This document shows, in pieces, positions 7,499-16,381 of a DNA stretch of 64,000 nucleotides (its first letter is position 1; each line of letters begins with the position of its first letter). The stretch is from assembly GCA_029688995.1 (NCBI GenBank), contig JARULA010000004.1:62001-126000 (forward strand). Reading direction: 5' to 3'. The notes beneath the pieces were generated by a model. The model had not been told where the DNA came from, did not search any database, and worked only from the letters and a program-made list of their open reading frames with translations. The position numbers and the translations under genes were made by a program. Source of the DNA: Marinilabiliaceae bacterium ANBcel2 (GTDB lineage: Bacteria; Bacteroidota; Bacteroidia; Bacteroidales; Marinilabiliaceae).

Positions 7499-8716
7499 CT
7501 ATTTTCCTGCCAACTGCTTCACAATACCTTGTGTATCCTGAGCTATCACAAGCTCCTCATTAGTAGGCACTACCATTATTCTAACTTTACTTCCCTCTTT
7601 ACTTATATCCAGTTCGGTTCCTCGTAAACCTTTATTTTTACTCTCATCAATCTCAATATCCATAAAAGCAAGTCCGTCACATGATGCACTTCGTACAATA
7701 TCACCATTCTCCCCTATTCCTCCGGTAAATACCAAAACATCTACACCTCCCATAGCTGCTGCATAACTCCCAATATATTTTTTTATTCTATATGTGTACA
7801 TATCCATACCCAAACAAGCCATAGCATCACCTTTTTCGGCAGCATCTTCAATTTCTCTCATATCAGAAGAGATTCCAGTTACACCCAACATCCCACTATG
7901 TTTATTTAACAATATACTGGCCGACTGTGTTCCTATCATCTCTTTATCCATAATATATGTAACTGCTCCTACATCTAAATCACCCGAGCGGGTACCCATC
8001 ATTAAACCTTCAAGAGGTGTAAATCCCATTGAAGTATCAACCGATTTACCATTTTTGATAGCAGTAACTGAAGCTCCGTTACCAAGATGACACGAGATAA
8101 TTCTCTGCTTATTGTAATCAACCCCTAATATTTCACATGCACGACTTGCCACAAAACGATGACTTGTACCATGAAACCCATATCTTCTAATACCATATTT
8201 TTTATAAAGCGAATTAGGGATAGGATACATATAAGCATGCTTTGGCATTGTTTGATGAAATGCCGTATCAAAAACACCAACCTGAGGTACACTTGGTAAT
8301 AGATTAGCCATCGCTTTAATTCCTTTGAGGTTCGGAGGATTGTGCAATGGAGCCAAATCTATACAATCTTCCATCTTAGCAATAACTTCATCAGTAATAA
8401 AAACACTACTGTTAAAAGTCTCTCCTCCATGAACAACACGATGACCTACGGCATCTATCTCTTCCATATTTTTTAGGCATCCATGTCGGTCGCTAAGCAA
8501 TATTCCTAAAATATAATCAATACCTGTTTCATGATCCAAAACCTCCCCTTCAAGAAGAACTTTTTCTTTATTCTCTTTTTCATGTTTAAGAAACGAACCT
8601 TTAAGACCTATTTTCTCAACCCCTCCTTTACCCATAACCGTCCAGGAGGCACCATTCATTTTAAAAAGCTGATATTTTATGGATGAACTACCACAATTAA
8701 GAACCAATATCTTCAT
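7499..8716 (-). CDS. ackA: Acetate kinase
   Basis: A 405-residue acetate kinase. Visible: LVLNCGSSSIKYQLF at the N terminus, GHRVVHGGE, the YGFHGTSHRFV catalytic region, SCHLGNGAS, LEGLMMGTRSGDLD and FTGGIGENG. It converts acetyl phosphate and ADP to acetate and ATP. It sits in one leftward unit between the 3-hydroxyacyl-CoA dehydrogenase-like gene and buk, with pta at the head, the standard pairing for acetate production. Length and motifs are normal. Confidence 0.96.
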   Translation of the reverse strand: MKILVLNCGSSSIKYQLFKMNGASWTVMGKGGVEKIGLKGSFLKHEKENKEKVLLEGEVLDHETGIDYILGILLSDRHGCLKNMEEIDAVGHRVVHGGETFNSSVFITDEVIAKMEDCIDLAPLHNPPNLKGIKAMANLLPSVPQVGVFDTAFHQTMPKHAYMYPIPNSLYKKYGIRRYGFHGTSHRFVASRACEILGVDYNKQRIISCHLGNGASVTAIKNGKSVDTSMGFTPLEGLMMGTRSGDLDVGAVTYIMDKEMIGTQSASILLNKHSGMLGVTGISSDMREIEDAAEKGDAMACLGMDMYTYRIKKYIGSYAAAMGGVDVLVFTGGIGENGDIVRSASCDGLAFMDIEIDESKNKGLRGTELDISKEGSKVRIMVVPTNEELVIAQDTQGIVKQLAGK

Positions 8717-8752
8717 AATAATATATAATAATAGTCTAATCTTATTTTTAGA

Positions 8753-9709
8753 TTACTCAACGATTTTGCCGTTATCATCATATTTATAAAAACCTTCACC
8801 CGAAATAACTCCTATTCTTTTGGCTCTCACCAACTTTTTAATTAACGGAGATGGCTTATATTTTGACTCACCAAACTCATCAAACAAGTTATCCATCCAT
8901 TTAACAACCTTATTTAACCCTATAATATCAGCTGTATGAAAAGGTCCAAACCTCATTCCCAAACCTACTTTCATAGTTTTGTCAATATCCTGCTTAGTGG
9001 CAATTCCTTCCATTAAAGTCTCACAGGCTTCATTTAGTAAGGTAACATAAAGCCTTACACTTACCAAACCGGCAGACTCCTCAACGGGAATAACCTCGCG
9101 ATTAATAAGCTTAACAAATGTACATACTCTATTGTAAACCTCTTCGGTAGTGTATAAACCTTTAACCACCTCTATTATACGAGCTTCAGATGAAGTAACC
9201 AAAAAATGAAGACTAACGCACCTATCGCGATATATAAGTTCTGATGCCAATTCAGATATAACAATTGTGGTGGCATTAGTCGCAATAATAGTATCCTTGT
9301 CAACTACAGCCTCAATATCTCTAAATACCTGTTTGCGAAGATCTATACTTCTCTCTCCGGTATTTTCATCAGACCTTATAGCTTCTATAACAAAATCACA
9401 ATCAATGAGATCTTTATAATCAAGTGATCCATTGATGCGACCCATAATGGCCTTTTTTTCACTTTCTGTTAATCCCCAATTCTCAATTCTACCATCCAGC
9501 TCAAGACTAATTCCTTTAAGAGCAGACTCAATTTTATCTATACTAAGCTCGATAAAAACAACTTCTATACCATGCCATGCAGCAATACGAGCAATGCTTT
9601 GCCCTTCGTGACCACAACCTATAACACCAATTTTCGAAAAAAGAGTTTTCTCTCTTTTACGTTTTTTAAGTGCATATTTTTCAATAGGTTCTACAACTAT
9701 CTCAGCCAT
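8753..9709 (-). CDS. Divergent 3-hydroxyacyl-CoA dehydrogenase family protein
   Basis: A 318-residue protein with a short N-terminal extension of about 25 residues rich in Lys/Arg, then a Rossmann motif GVIGCGHEGQSIA (28-40) and a C-terminal domain with EGIATKQDIDKTMKVG and GEGFYKYD typical of 3-hydroxybutyryl-CoA dehydrogenase. The catalytic His168 and Glu180 are recognisable (LHF, RIIEVV), but the usual HFFNP becomes HFLVT, and the usual Asn of the GFVVNR motif is replaced: G214-L-V-S-V218-R. Location between pta and ackA suggests an acyl-CoA role, possibly linked to buk, but loss of key residues leaves the reaction uncertain. Confidence 0.75.
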   Translation of the reverse strand: MAEIVVEPIEKYALKKRKREKTLFSKIGVIGCGHEGQSIARIAAWHGIEVVFIELSIDKIESALKGISLELDGRIENWGLTESEKKAIMGRINGSLDYKDLIDCDFVIEAIRSDENTGERSIDLRKQVFRDIEAVVDKDTIIATNATTIVISELASELIYRDRCVSLHFLVTSSEARIIEVVKGLYTTEEVYNRVCTFVKLINREVIPVEESAGLVSVRLYVTLLNEACETLMEGIATKQDIDKTMKVGLGMRFGPFHTADIIGLNKVVKWMDNLFDEFGESKYKPSPLIKKLVRAKRIGVISGEGFYKYDDNGKIVE

Positions 9710-9722
9710 TATCTAAAAAATT

Positions 9723-10736
9723 TTATTTATTATCGAAACTTCCGGATGCCTGATTAGCAGTAATTGCAACTAAGCTAACTATATCTTCAACAGAGCATCC
9801 TCTTGAAAGATCATTTATTGGTGCAGCCATTCCCTGAAGTACCGGACCTACCGCATCAGCCCCAGCTAAACGTTGAACCAGTTTATATGCAATATTTCCA
9901 GATTGTAGATCGGGGAATATTAAAACATTAGCTCTACCTTTTATTTCACTGTCAGGAGCCTTACTCTTAGCTATAGATGGAATAACAGCAGCATCAACCT
10001 GAAGCTCACCATCAATTTTTAATGATGGGTTGGCATTTTTTGCTTTTTGAGTAGCCTCAATTACTTTATCTACCATTTCATGTTTTGCACTACCTTTGGT
10101 AGAAAAACTTAACATCGCCACACGTGGTTCAATGCCTACAATATTACGTGCAGTTAAAGCCGATGCTAAAGCTATATCAGCAAGTTGGTTAGAGTCAGGA
10201 TCGGGATGAACGGCACTATCGGCAAAAACAAAAATACCATCCTCTCCAAGCTCTTTATTATCTAAAATCATAATAAAAGCACCTGAAACAACACTTATAC
10301 CAGGCATTGTTTTAACAATTTGAAATGCAGGTCGTAAAACATCACCTGTAGCATTTTCAGCACCGGCAACTTCTCCATCTGCATCACCATTCTTAATCAT
10401 CAAAACAGATAAATAGAGTGGATTTTCAACTAACTTTGAAGCCTCATCAAGAGTTAATCCTTTATGCTTACGCAACTCAAATAAAAGATCCCTGTATTCA
10501 TCTTTTTTTGGATGGTCACAGGGATCAATTATAGTGGCATTTTTTACTTTTGAAAGATTGAGAGTATCTGCTTTATTGAGTATTTCATCTTTTTTGCCTA
10601 TAAGAATTATTTCAGCAAACTCCTCAGATAAAACTTCATTTGCAGCCTTAAGAGTTCTTTCTTCAAAACTTTCGGGTAAAACGATTCTCTGTTTGTTATT
10701 TAAAGCTTTCTTCTTTAATTTATCAATAAAGTTCAT
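9723..10736 (-). CDS. pta: Phosphate acetyltransferase
   Basis: A 337-residue Pta of the short, catalytic-domain-only form. Landmarks are [16 protein letters not shown] near the start, [39 protein letters not shown], and the C-terminal [16 protein letters not shown] and [14 protein letters not shown]. It interconverts acetyl-CoA and acetyl phosphate. It is the first gene of the leftward acid-production unit and is followed 13 bp later by the dehydrogenase-like gene. A dyad at 10801-10824 lies about 65 bp upstream. Some homologues also use butyryl-CoA, which would serve the downstream buk; this is not resolvable here. Confidence 0.93.
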   Translation of the reverse strand: MNFIDKLKKKALNNKQRIVLPESFEERTLKAANEVLSEEFAEIILIGKKDEILNKADTLNLSKVKNATIIDPCDHPKKDEYRDLLFELRKHKGLTLDEASKLVENPLYLSVLMIKNGDADGEVAGAENATGDVLRPAFQIVKTMPGISVVSGAFIMILDNKELGEDGIFVFADSAVHPDPDSNQLADIALASALTARNIVGIEPRVAMLSFSTKGSAKHEMVDKVIEATQKAKNANPSLKIDGELQVDAAVIPSIAKSKAPDSEIKGRANVLIFPDLQSGNIAYKLVQRLAGADAVGPVLQGMAAPINDLSRGCSVEDIVSLVAITANQASGSFDNK

Positions 10737-10800
10737 AAAGAGTAAAATTTAATATTTTAAAACAAAAATGTTAATAAAACTTCTATCCATAATAATATAA

Positions 10801-10824
10801 TGCAAGCTATAATTATAGCCTGCA
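10801..10824. repeat. Near-perfect palindrome upstream of pta
   Basis: A perfect 14-bp palindrome GCTATAATTATAGC (10806-10819) is extended on both sides, after one unpaired base each, by TGCA. It lies 65 bp before the pta start and 135 bp after the stop of the upstream same-strand TonB-like gene. It may be an operator of the pta unit; there is no adjoining T run that would suggest a terminator. Confidence 0.5.
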
Positions 10825-10958
10825 AAATAGCATCTTAACATTTAACACAAAAATATAGAAAATAAGTCTATTAATCTGTCAAAAAAATGAAAATCGAACA
10901 AATAATATGAAAATTAAAATAAAGAAAAAAAGCGCTATTTAAGACAGAAACAACCACT

Positions 10959-11612
10959 TTACCTAATTGGAGGTGTACCCCTTTTTGTTTCAATTATTAC
11001 CACACCATTTTTCCCTTTATTACCAAAACGTTCAATAGCAGGTTCACCTTTAAGAACTCTAATTGATTTTACGTTGTATGATGGAAGATGGACTAAAGTA
11101 TTAACAATTTTATTATCAAGAATATATAAAGGAGGATTATCTGTTAGTTGATGACTTTTTAACGTTTCAACTAACTCCCTCTCACTAGAGGATAACTTAA
11201 ACTCAATATCAAGTTGCACCCTCGAATTAACATTCATCCCATCTAATTTTGCAGGCTTCCAGTCGGTCATAGAATCAACAATTCTTAAAGCCTCCATATC
11301 AATTTCGGGGGAAACACTCTCTTCAATTAAAACATTCATTGGAACTCCCTCATCGGTAACAACAAAAGAGAGAGATACAACTCCCTCAATGCCATTTCTC
11401 CAGGCATTATCAGGATAAATAAGATTTTGCTCAATATACCTTTGAACATTAGTTGGCTTACCGTTAAAACGTGCTTCTTTATCAACATTGGTATAGATTG
11501 AATCATTTACCTGAGCAAATGAAGTGCTGCAAATCAAAAGCAGTATAGTAACAACAACCATAAAACAGGTTGATTGATTACTTTTTTTTAAATAATAAAC
11601 TCTTAAATTCAT
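10959..11612 (-). CDS. TonB C-terminal domain protein with receptor-plug-like tail
   Basis: A 217-residue protein: a signal or anchor helix (about 15-34, ending CSTSFAQ), a TonB C-terminal domain at about 52-140 (YPDNAWRNGIEGVVSLSFVV is characteristic), then a tail at about 159-213 (PPLYILDNK, IRVLKGEPAIERFGNKGKNG, VVIIETKRG). That tail closely resembles the segment of TonB-dependent receptor plugs where the barrel begins. It has no Pro-rich spacer like classical TonB. Its likely place is the periplasm, attached to the inner membrane or free. The upstream gene on the same strand, 22 bp away, is a small unrecognised protein. Its partner is unknown. Confidence 0.7.
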   Translation of the reverse strand: MNLRVYYLKKSNQSTCFMVVVTILLLICSTSFAQVNDSIYTNVDKEARFNGKPTNVQRYIEQNLIYPDNAWRNGIEGVVSLSFVVTDEGVPMNVLIEESVSPEIDMEALRIVDSMTDWKPAKLDGMNVNSRVQLDIEFKLSSSERELVETLKSHQLTDNPPLYILDNKIVNTLVHLPSYNVKSIRVLKGEPAIERFGNKGKNGVVIIETKRGTPPIR

Positions 11613-11634
11613 AGCGACCCCCTAATTATTTAAA

Positions 11635-11907
11635 TTACTTTTTTCTGTTACGATCACGCATAGCATCAATTTTAGACATAACCTCTCTTAAATTCTCTAC
11701 ACTGTCATCACTATCTGATACAAAGCGATTTTTTGATTTGCTTTTTTTTGATTTCATTTTGATATTATCATCACTCTCAGATCCTGGATAAATACGGGGT
11801 TTTGAAAAGGCATCAACTTTTTCATAATCACAAAAGTCAAGATATTTCATCAACTCCTCAAAAAATACCGCTTTATCATCCCTAACTTTAACTCTGTAAT
11901 TTTTCAT
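11635..11907 (-). CDS. Small charged protein of unknown function
   Basis: A 90-residue protein starting KNYRVKVRDDKAVFFEELMKYLDF, a strand-helix pattern seen in many short Bacteroidota proteins that are often annotated near toxin-antitoxin pairs. The C-terminal half is low-complexity and highly charged (KMKSKKSKSKNR, SDSDDS), then a helical end. It is spaced 22 bp from the TonB-like gene, so both may be in one transcript. I do not recognise a function. No toxin gene follows on the same strand; a PIN-like fragment lies beyond it on the other strand. Confidence 0.55.
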   Translation of the reverse strand: MKNYRVKVRDDKAVFFEELMKYLDFCDYEKVDAFSKPRIYPGSESDDNIKMKSKKSKSKNRFVSDSDDSVENLREVMSKIDAMRDRNRKK

Positions 11908-11936
11908 GTGTCTATAATTTGTTTTTTATTAACCAC

Positions 11937-12020
11937 ATGGAACTCGCCAATCTAGTCATTAGCTACGCCGATCTTCAACTCTCCTATGTGAGCAACTCTT
12001 TGATTTCGTCGATTTGGTGA
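11937..12020 (+). pseudogene. Possible remnant of a PIN-domain (VapC-like) gene
   Basis: A 27-codon reading frame reads MELANLVISYADLQLSYVSN and then a stop at 12018. The YADLxLSYV-xx-SLI pattern recalls the C-terminal YADLPLDFVDASLVA motif of PIN-domain toxins. The segment is visibly less AT-rich than its flanks and has no intact upstream part. Alternatively it is a structured or random piece: CACATG at its start and CATGTG at about 12036 form an inverted pair around it. Evidence is weak. Confidence 0.25.
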
Positions 12021-12036
12021 TTCTCATGGCCGCTTT

Positions 12037-12360
12037 CATGTGTATAAAATTTAAATATAAAACCCCACCTATATTAAATTTACAATAATAACAGTTACAA
12101 GGCAACTTTATTATAAATAATTTTCTAAAACAACTGGCTCTTTTATTTAACTGCAATTATTTACACTTCAAAAATCGTGCAAATTTTGTATTGGATCTAA
12201 TTTAGTTTACATCTCTAATAGAGAAATGTTTATATAAAACTTATTGTTATATAACATCAATTTAATATAATAGTTTCAAAATTAAAAATAAAAAAAGTAG
12301 TAAACAGTAAGAATTTGAAAATTTGACAATTTGATTTTTTTTGTTAATAACAACCTCTTT
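12037..12360. other. Intergenic, AT-rich, no gene seen
   Basis: Very AT-rich sequence between the PIN-like fragment and the stop of the nitrilase-family gene. Only short overlapping frames are present, with no family resemblance. No clear terminator hairpin or promoter was found. Confidence 0.5.
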
Positions 12361-13125
12361 CTATAATAAATCAAATCGATCAGCATCTTTCCATACCGGA
12401 AATTTTTCTCTAAATTTTTTTAGAGCATCAAAATCAAGAGACGTTTTAATCACTTGCTCTTGACCGTTATCTTCTTCTGATATAAGCTCCCCCTTATAGT
12501 TAAAAACAGATGATCCACCACTATATTCAATTCCATTACCAAACCCTACTCTATTAACACCTATTACATAACACTGATTTTCAATTGCCCGTGCTTTTAA
12601 AAGTGTTTTCCAGGCATCTTGCCTTACAGCGGGCCAATTAGCCACATATATTGCAATATCATAACCCTCAACATTACGGCTCCATACAGGAAATCGCAAG
12701 TCATAACAGACAAATAGAGCTATTCGCCAATTATCATAATTTAAAATAACCTTTTTATTATCCGATTCATACACATTATGCTCACCTGCCATTCTAAAGA
12801 GGTGTCTTTTATTGTATGTAATCAAACTTCTATCAGGAAAAGCTGAAATAAATCTATTAAAATAGTTGCCTTGATCTTTTATTGCAACACTCCCCATTAT
12901 TATAGAGTTTAACTTCCCGGATTCATTTTTCATCCACTCTATTACAGGGCCATCCATAGTTGTAGCAACCTTTTGAGGTTTCATAGAAAAACCACTATGA
13001 AACATCTCAGGTAATATTACTATATCTGTGGGCTTTTTTATGTTAGATAGCAGAGAACTCAGTTTTCTTAAATTCTCATCTCTGTTTTCCCAAACTATAT
13101 CAAACTGAACCAGTGCTATTTGCAT
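12361..13125 (-). CDS. Nitrilase-superfamily amidohydrolase (omega-amidase-like)
   Basis: Taken from the internal ATG (MQIALVQFDIVWENRDENL), 254 residues; an upstream in-frame ATG at 13149 would add eight atypical residues. The nitrilase triad is complete: E40 (VILPEMFHSGF), K106 (TYNKRHLFRM) and C140 (LFVCYDLRFPVW). The RMAGEH and CYDLRFPVWSRN signatures are those of YafV/Nit2-type omega-amidases, which hydrolyse alpha-keto-glutaramate and similar amides in metabolite repair. It is cytoplasmic. It follows the DUF6340 lipoprotein gene at 48 bp on the same strand. Confidence 0.88.
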   Translation of the reverse strand: MQIALVQFDIVWENRDENLRKLSSLLSNIKKPTDIVILPEMFHSGFSMKPQKVATTMDGPVIEWMKNESGKLNSIIMGSVAIKDQGNYFNRFISAFPDRSLITYNKRHLFRMAGEHNVYESDNKKVILNYDNWRIALFVCYDLRFPVWSRNVEGYDIAIYVANWPAVRQDAWKTLLKARAIENQCYVIGVNRVGFGNGIEYSGGSSVFNYKGELISEEDNGQEQVIKTSLDFDALKKFREKFPVWKDADRFDLL

Positions 13126-13172
13126 GAATAAACAATATTTTATAGTCACCCAAAACTCACCATACTATAATA

Positions 13173-14219
13173 TCACCCACCAATCTGCTTCTGCAACTTT
13201 TCTGCTTCAGAAATTCGTTCATCAAGAACATTGTTGTAATACTCCAGATACTCTCTTTCGAACTGAGATACATTTATCCCTGAAAGCTCTTCAAAATAGT
13301 TTTTGCTTATTTCAACCCATGCTGCAGCCTCTTCAAACTCACCCCTCACCTCAAAAGAAAGAGCTAAATTCAAAGCTGATCGTGCCTTCTGTTTTTCACT
13401 CCCCTCTTCAAAAACAAAGTACCACACCTTAGCTGCCTCTTCCCAGCTGTTTTCTCGTACAAGCTCATTAGCATTACTAAAAACGGGATGCCCGCTGGTA
13501 TAATAATATCTATTTTCTGTTTTATAATAAGGTGCCACATAGTTAGCATATTCACGGCCCATAAATTCAGCTAAAATTTCGGTAGCTTCCCTGAACGATG
13601 GCAATCGTCTTTGCTCTCTGGTATTAGTTGCTCTTGCAGTATCCCAAAATATAGTATCTTTTTGCATATCAATATTCATAAGATATCCCCGCTCATCATA
13701 CATTTTCCAAAGTAATGAACCATAGGCATCTAATGTTGCATAAAAAAAATCTCCCATATCCATTACCTCGGCCTGCTTGCTGTACTTAATATCTTTTAAT
13801 GCAATAACAGCCTGAGCATCATATTCATTTAGCAAGGAGTCAATTCTATGCCGGCTTAATGATTTTCCTTTTCGGCCATGAGGCGGAACATTAAAAGGAT
13901 CTGCTTCAAAATAGACATCATCAAAAAAGCGTCTCTCCAGCAAATCTACAGACAGAGCCTCAGTAGCAATCTGTCCGAAATAATCAACATCAATTGAATC
14001 TATAATATCCAACTCATCTCCCATTTTAATGGAATAAATTGAATCATTTTTAAACGGGAAAGCATGATCAACAACCACTACCGATAATATTTCAGGTGGA
14101 ACTGAATATTCAGCAGGTCGCAATACATCAACCTCAATTTCACTCAACGAGGAGCAGGACAACAAAAATAGAAATCCCACTCCTTTAAAAAACCAGTTAA
14201 CTAAATTAGCAGTTCTCAT
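13173..14219 (-). CDS. DUF6340-type lipoprotein
   Basis: A 348-residue protein with a lipoprotein signal ending at Cys22 (FLFLLSC). The body has a repeated beta pattern (ILSVVVVDHAFPF), a RHRIDSLLNEYDAQAVIALKDIKY segment and, toward the C terminus, TPR-like helices (NSWEEAAKVWYFVFEEGS, ALNLALSFEVRGEFEEAAAWVEIS). This matches the DUF6340 family found widely in Bacteroidota, whose function is unknown. It should sit on a membrane facing the periplasm. The alcohol dehydrogenase gene lies 10 bp upstream, so the two are probably co-transcribed. Confidence 0.75.
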   Translation of the reverse strand: MRTANLVNWFFKGVGFLFLLSCSSLSEIEVDVLRPAEYSVPPEILSVVVVDHAFPFKNDSIYSIKMGDELDIIDSIDVDYFGQIATEALSVDLLERRFFDDVYFEADPFNVPPHGRKGKSLSRHRIDSLLNEYDAQAVIALKDIKYSKQAEVMDMGDFFYATLDAYGSLLWKMYDERGYLMNIDMQKDTIFWDTARATNTREQRRLPSFREATEILAEFMGREYANYVAPYYKTENRYYYTSGHPVFSNANELVRENSWEEAAKVWYFVFEEGSEKQKARSALNLALSFEVRGEFEEAAAWVEISKNYFEELSGINVSQFEREYLEYYNNVLDERISEAEKLQKQIGG

Positions 14220-14229
14220 ATTTACATCT

Positions 14230-15396
14230 CTATAATGCTGCTTTTAAAATAGCAGTAACATCTTTTGCTTCAAGCTTTCTCATCACCCCTACAGCTCCAA
14301 ATAAAGTACACTTCTCTCCCATCTCTTCAAGATACTGATCATCAATATCAACATCTTTAAGCGAGAGTGGCATATCAAGAGATTTAAAATATTTTTTCAC
14401 CTCTTCAATCCCCTTTTTTGCCGCTTCTATATCATCTTCTATTTTTACTCCAAACACATTCCGTGCCATTTTTGCAAATTTCCATGCATTATCCTCATCA
14501 AGAACATATTGCATCCATGCAGGAAAAACAATAGCTAAACCTGCACCATGCGTTAAATCATAAATTGCGCTTATTTCATGCTCAATCATATGTGTAGCCC
14601 AATCACCCCCACCGGTTTTACCCAATGATAACAATCCGTTTATGGCTAAAGTTCCTGCCCACATTAAATTGGCACGAGCCTCATAATCCTCGGGGGAGTC
14701 AATTGCTTTTCGACCATACTCTATACAAGTTTTCATAATAGCCTCGGCAACTCCATCAGTTACAAAAGCATCTTTATCTGGTGTAAAATAGAACTCAAAA
14801 ACATGACTAATTATATCAGTAGCACCTGCAGCTGTATGCCATTTATTTACCGAATAGGTATAAACAGGATCCATAACCGAAAATGCCGGACAAAGAGAAG
14901 GTGCTCCCATTGGTCTTTTTTGAAGGGTCTCTTCATTACTTATTACTGCGTTACCGTTCATCTCGGTACCTGTAGCTGCCAAAGTTAGAACAACTCCAAT
15001 AGGTAAAGGATTTTTAACTTTAGCTTTCATCATCATAAAGTCCCATGGATCTCCATCATAAGAAACACCGGCAGCTATAGCTTTACAAGCATCAACAACA
15101 CTTCCTCCACCAACAGCTAAAATAAAATCAAGATTATTTTCACGACAAATTTTAACTCCTTCACGTACCGATGATATTCTTGGGTTTGGTTCTATTCCTG
15201 AAAGCTCCTTAAACTTTATATTATTATCCTTTAATAGAGAAACAACTTTATCATAAACTCCATTTTTTTTTATTGATCCCCCTCCATAAGCAAGCAGTAA
15301 AGAGTTTCCCCTGGATTTTATTTCAGGAATCATCTCCTCAGCTTTATTCTTTCCAAACAAAATCTTTGTGGTAGTATTAAAATTAAAACTTTTCAT
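14230..15396 (-). CDS. Iron-containing alcohol dehydrogenase (butanol dehydrogenase type)
   Basis: A 388-residue group III alcohol dehydrogenase. Landmarks: NFNTTTKILFGK at the start, AYGGGSIKKNGVYD, the NAD(P)-binding AVGGGSVVDACKAIA, LTLAATGTEMNG, and metal-binding His in ATHMIEHEISAIYDLTHGAGLAI. It reduces aldehydes such as butyraldehyde to alcohols, similar to clostridial BdhA/B and YqhD. It is a natural partner for the butyrate and acetate branch at 6-10 kb, but the physiological substrate is not established. It is the first gene before DUF6340 on this strand, and a fabG terminator lies upstream. Confidence 0.9.
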   Translation of the reverse strand: MKSFNFNTTTKILFGKNKAEEMIPEIKSRGNSLLLAYGGGSIKKNGVYDKVVSLLKDNNIKFKELSGIEPNPRISSVREGVKICRENNLDFILAVGGGSVVDACKAIAAGVSYDGDPWDFMMMKAKVKNPLPIGVVLTLAATGTEMNGNAVISNEETLQKRPMGAPSLCPAFSVMDPVYTYSVNKWHTAAGATDIISHVFEFYFTPDKDAFVTDGVAEAIMKTCIEYGRKAIDSPEDYEARANLMWAGTLAINGLLSLGKTGGGDWATHMIEHEISAIYDLTHGAGLAIVFPAWMQYVLDEDNAWKFAKMARNVFGVKIEDDIEAAKKGIEEVKKYFKSLDMPLSLKDVDIDDQYLEEMGEKCTLFGAVGVMRKLEAKDVTAILKAAL

Positions 15397-15465
15397 GATT
15401 ATAATTAATTTTATATGAACTATCGGTTTTCTAAAATCTAATTTATATTACCGCTCTAAATTACA

Positions 15466-15497
15466 AAATCCTCACACATAAAAATGCATGAGGATTT
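15466..15497 (-). terminator. Terminator downstream of fabG
   Basis: AAATCCTCA pairs with TGAGGATTT over a short loop. It lies 46 bp after the fabG stop on the minus strand and is followed by TTTTG. Confidence 0.55.
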
Positions 15498-15542
15498 ATT
15501 AAATATAACAGAAATATTATATTTTAAAAAATATTTTCCAAA

Positions 15543-16289
15543 TCATGTATTCATTCCACCACATACATTAATAACTTGTCCACTAACATATGATGACAAG
15601 TCTGATCCCAAATAAACACAAGTTTTAGCAACCTCTTCGGGTGTACCGCCTCGCTTAAGTGGAATTTGTGATTCCCATGCTTTTTTCACATCATCTGTCA
15701 ATTGCCCGGTCATTTCAGTTATAATAAATCCAGGAGCTATAGCATTTGAACGAATTCCACGAGAACCCAGCTCTTTAGCAATAGATTTAGTAAAACCAAT
15801 CATCCCTGCTTTTGATGCAGAGTAGTTTGACTGTCCTGCATTACCACTAACACCAACAACTGAACTCATATTTATAATAGATCCTGATCTCTGTTTAAGC
15901 ATTATAGTTTGCACAGCTTTAGTAAAATTAAAACAGGATTTAAGATTTACATTTATTACAGCGTCCCACTGCTCTTCGGTCATACGCATCAATAAAGTAT
16001 CTTTAGTGATACCTGCATTATTAACCAGAATATCAACCCTGCCAAACTCTTTTGCTATCTCCTGAACAATTTTTTGTGTTGCTTCAAAATCAGCAGCATT
16101 AGATGCATATCCTTTTGCTTTAACACCCTCAGCTTCGAGTTCTTTAACTGTTTGCTCTGCCTCTTCATTTATAGCTAAGTCGGTAAAAGCAATATTACAT
16201 CCCTCTTGAGCATAGCGCATAGCAATAGCTTTACCTATTCCCCGGGCAGCTCCGGTAACAATGGCAGTTTTTCCTTCTAATAACTTCAT
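15543..16289 (-). CDS. fabG: 3-oxoacyl-[acyl-carrier-protein] reductase
   Basis: A 248-residue short-chain dehydrogenase. It has the TGxxxGIG motif (TGAARGIGKAIA), NNAG (LVNNAGITKDTLLMRMTEEQWD, the FabG-type helix), the catalytic Ser in NMSSVVG, Y-x3-K in YSASKAG and the C-terminal VSGQVINVCGGMNT. It reduces 3-oxoacyl-ACP with NADPH in fatty acid elongation. It stands alone between the sirtuin gene and the alcohol dehydrogenase gene on the same strand. Motifs match FabG more closely than general short-chain dehydrogenases. Confidence 0.93.
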   Translation of the reverse strand: MKLLEGKTAIVTGAARGIGKAIAMRYAQEGCNIAFTDLAINEEAEQTVKELEAEGVKAKGYASNAADFEATQKIVQEIAKEFGRVDILVNNAGITKDTLLMRMTEEQWDAVINVNLKSCFNFTKAVQTIMLKQRSGSIINMSSVVGVSGNAGQSNYSASKAGMIGFTKSIAKELGSRGIRSNAIAPGFIITEMTGQLTDDVKKAWESQIPLKRGGTPEEVAKTCVYLGSDLSSYVSGQVINVCGGMNT

Positions 16290-16381
16290 TTAAACTCTAT
16301 TTTAAGTTTTAAAATTTGGATAACTAACAAATTACATTTATTAAAATAAAAATCTTGTATCAACAAAGGTATAAAAAAGGA

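Noticed and set aside
11959-12156. Minus-strand 65-codon frame in the gap before the nitrilase-family gene
   Set aside because: Low-complexity composition, no family resemblance, and it lies over the PIN-like fragment read on the other strand.
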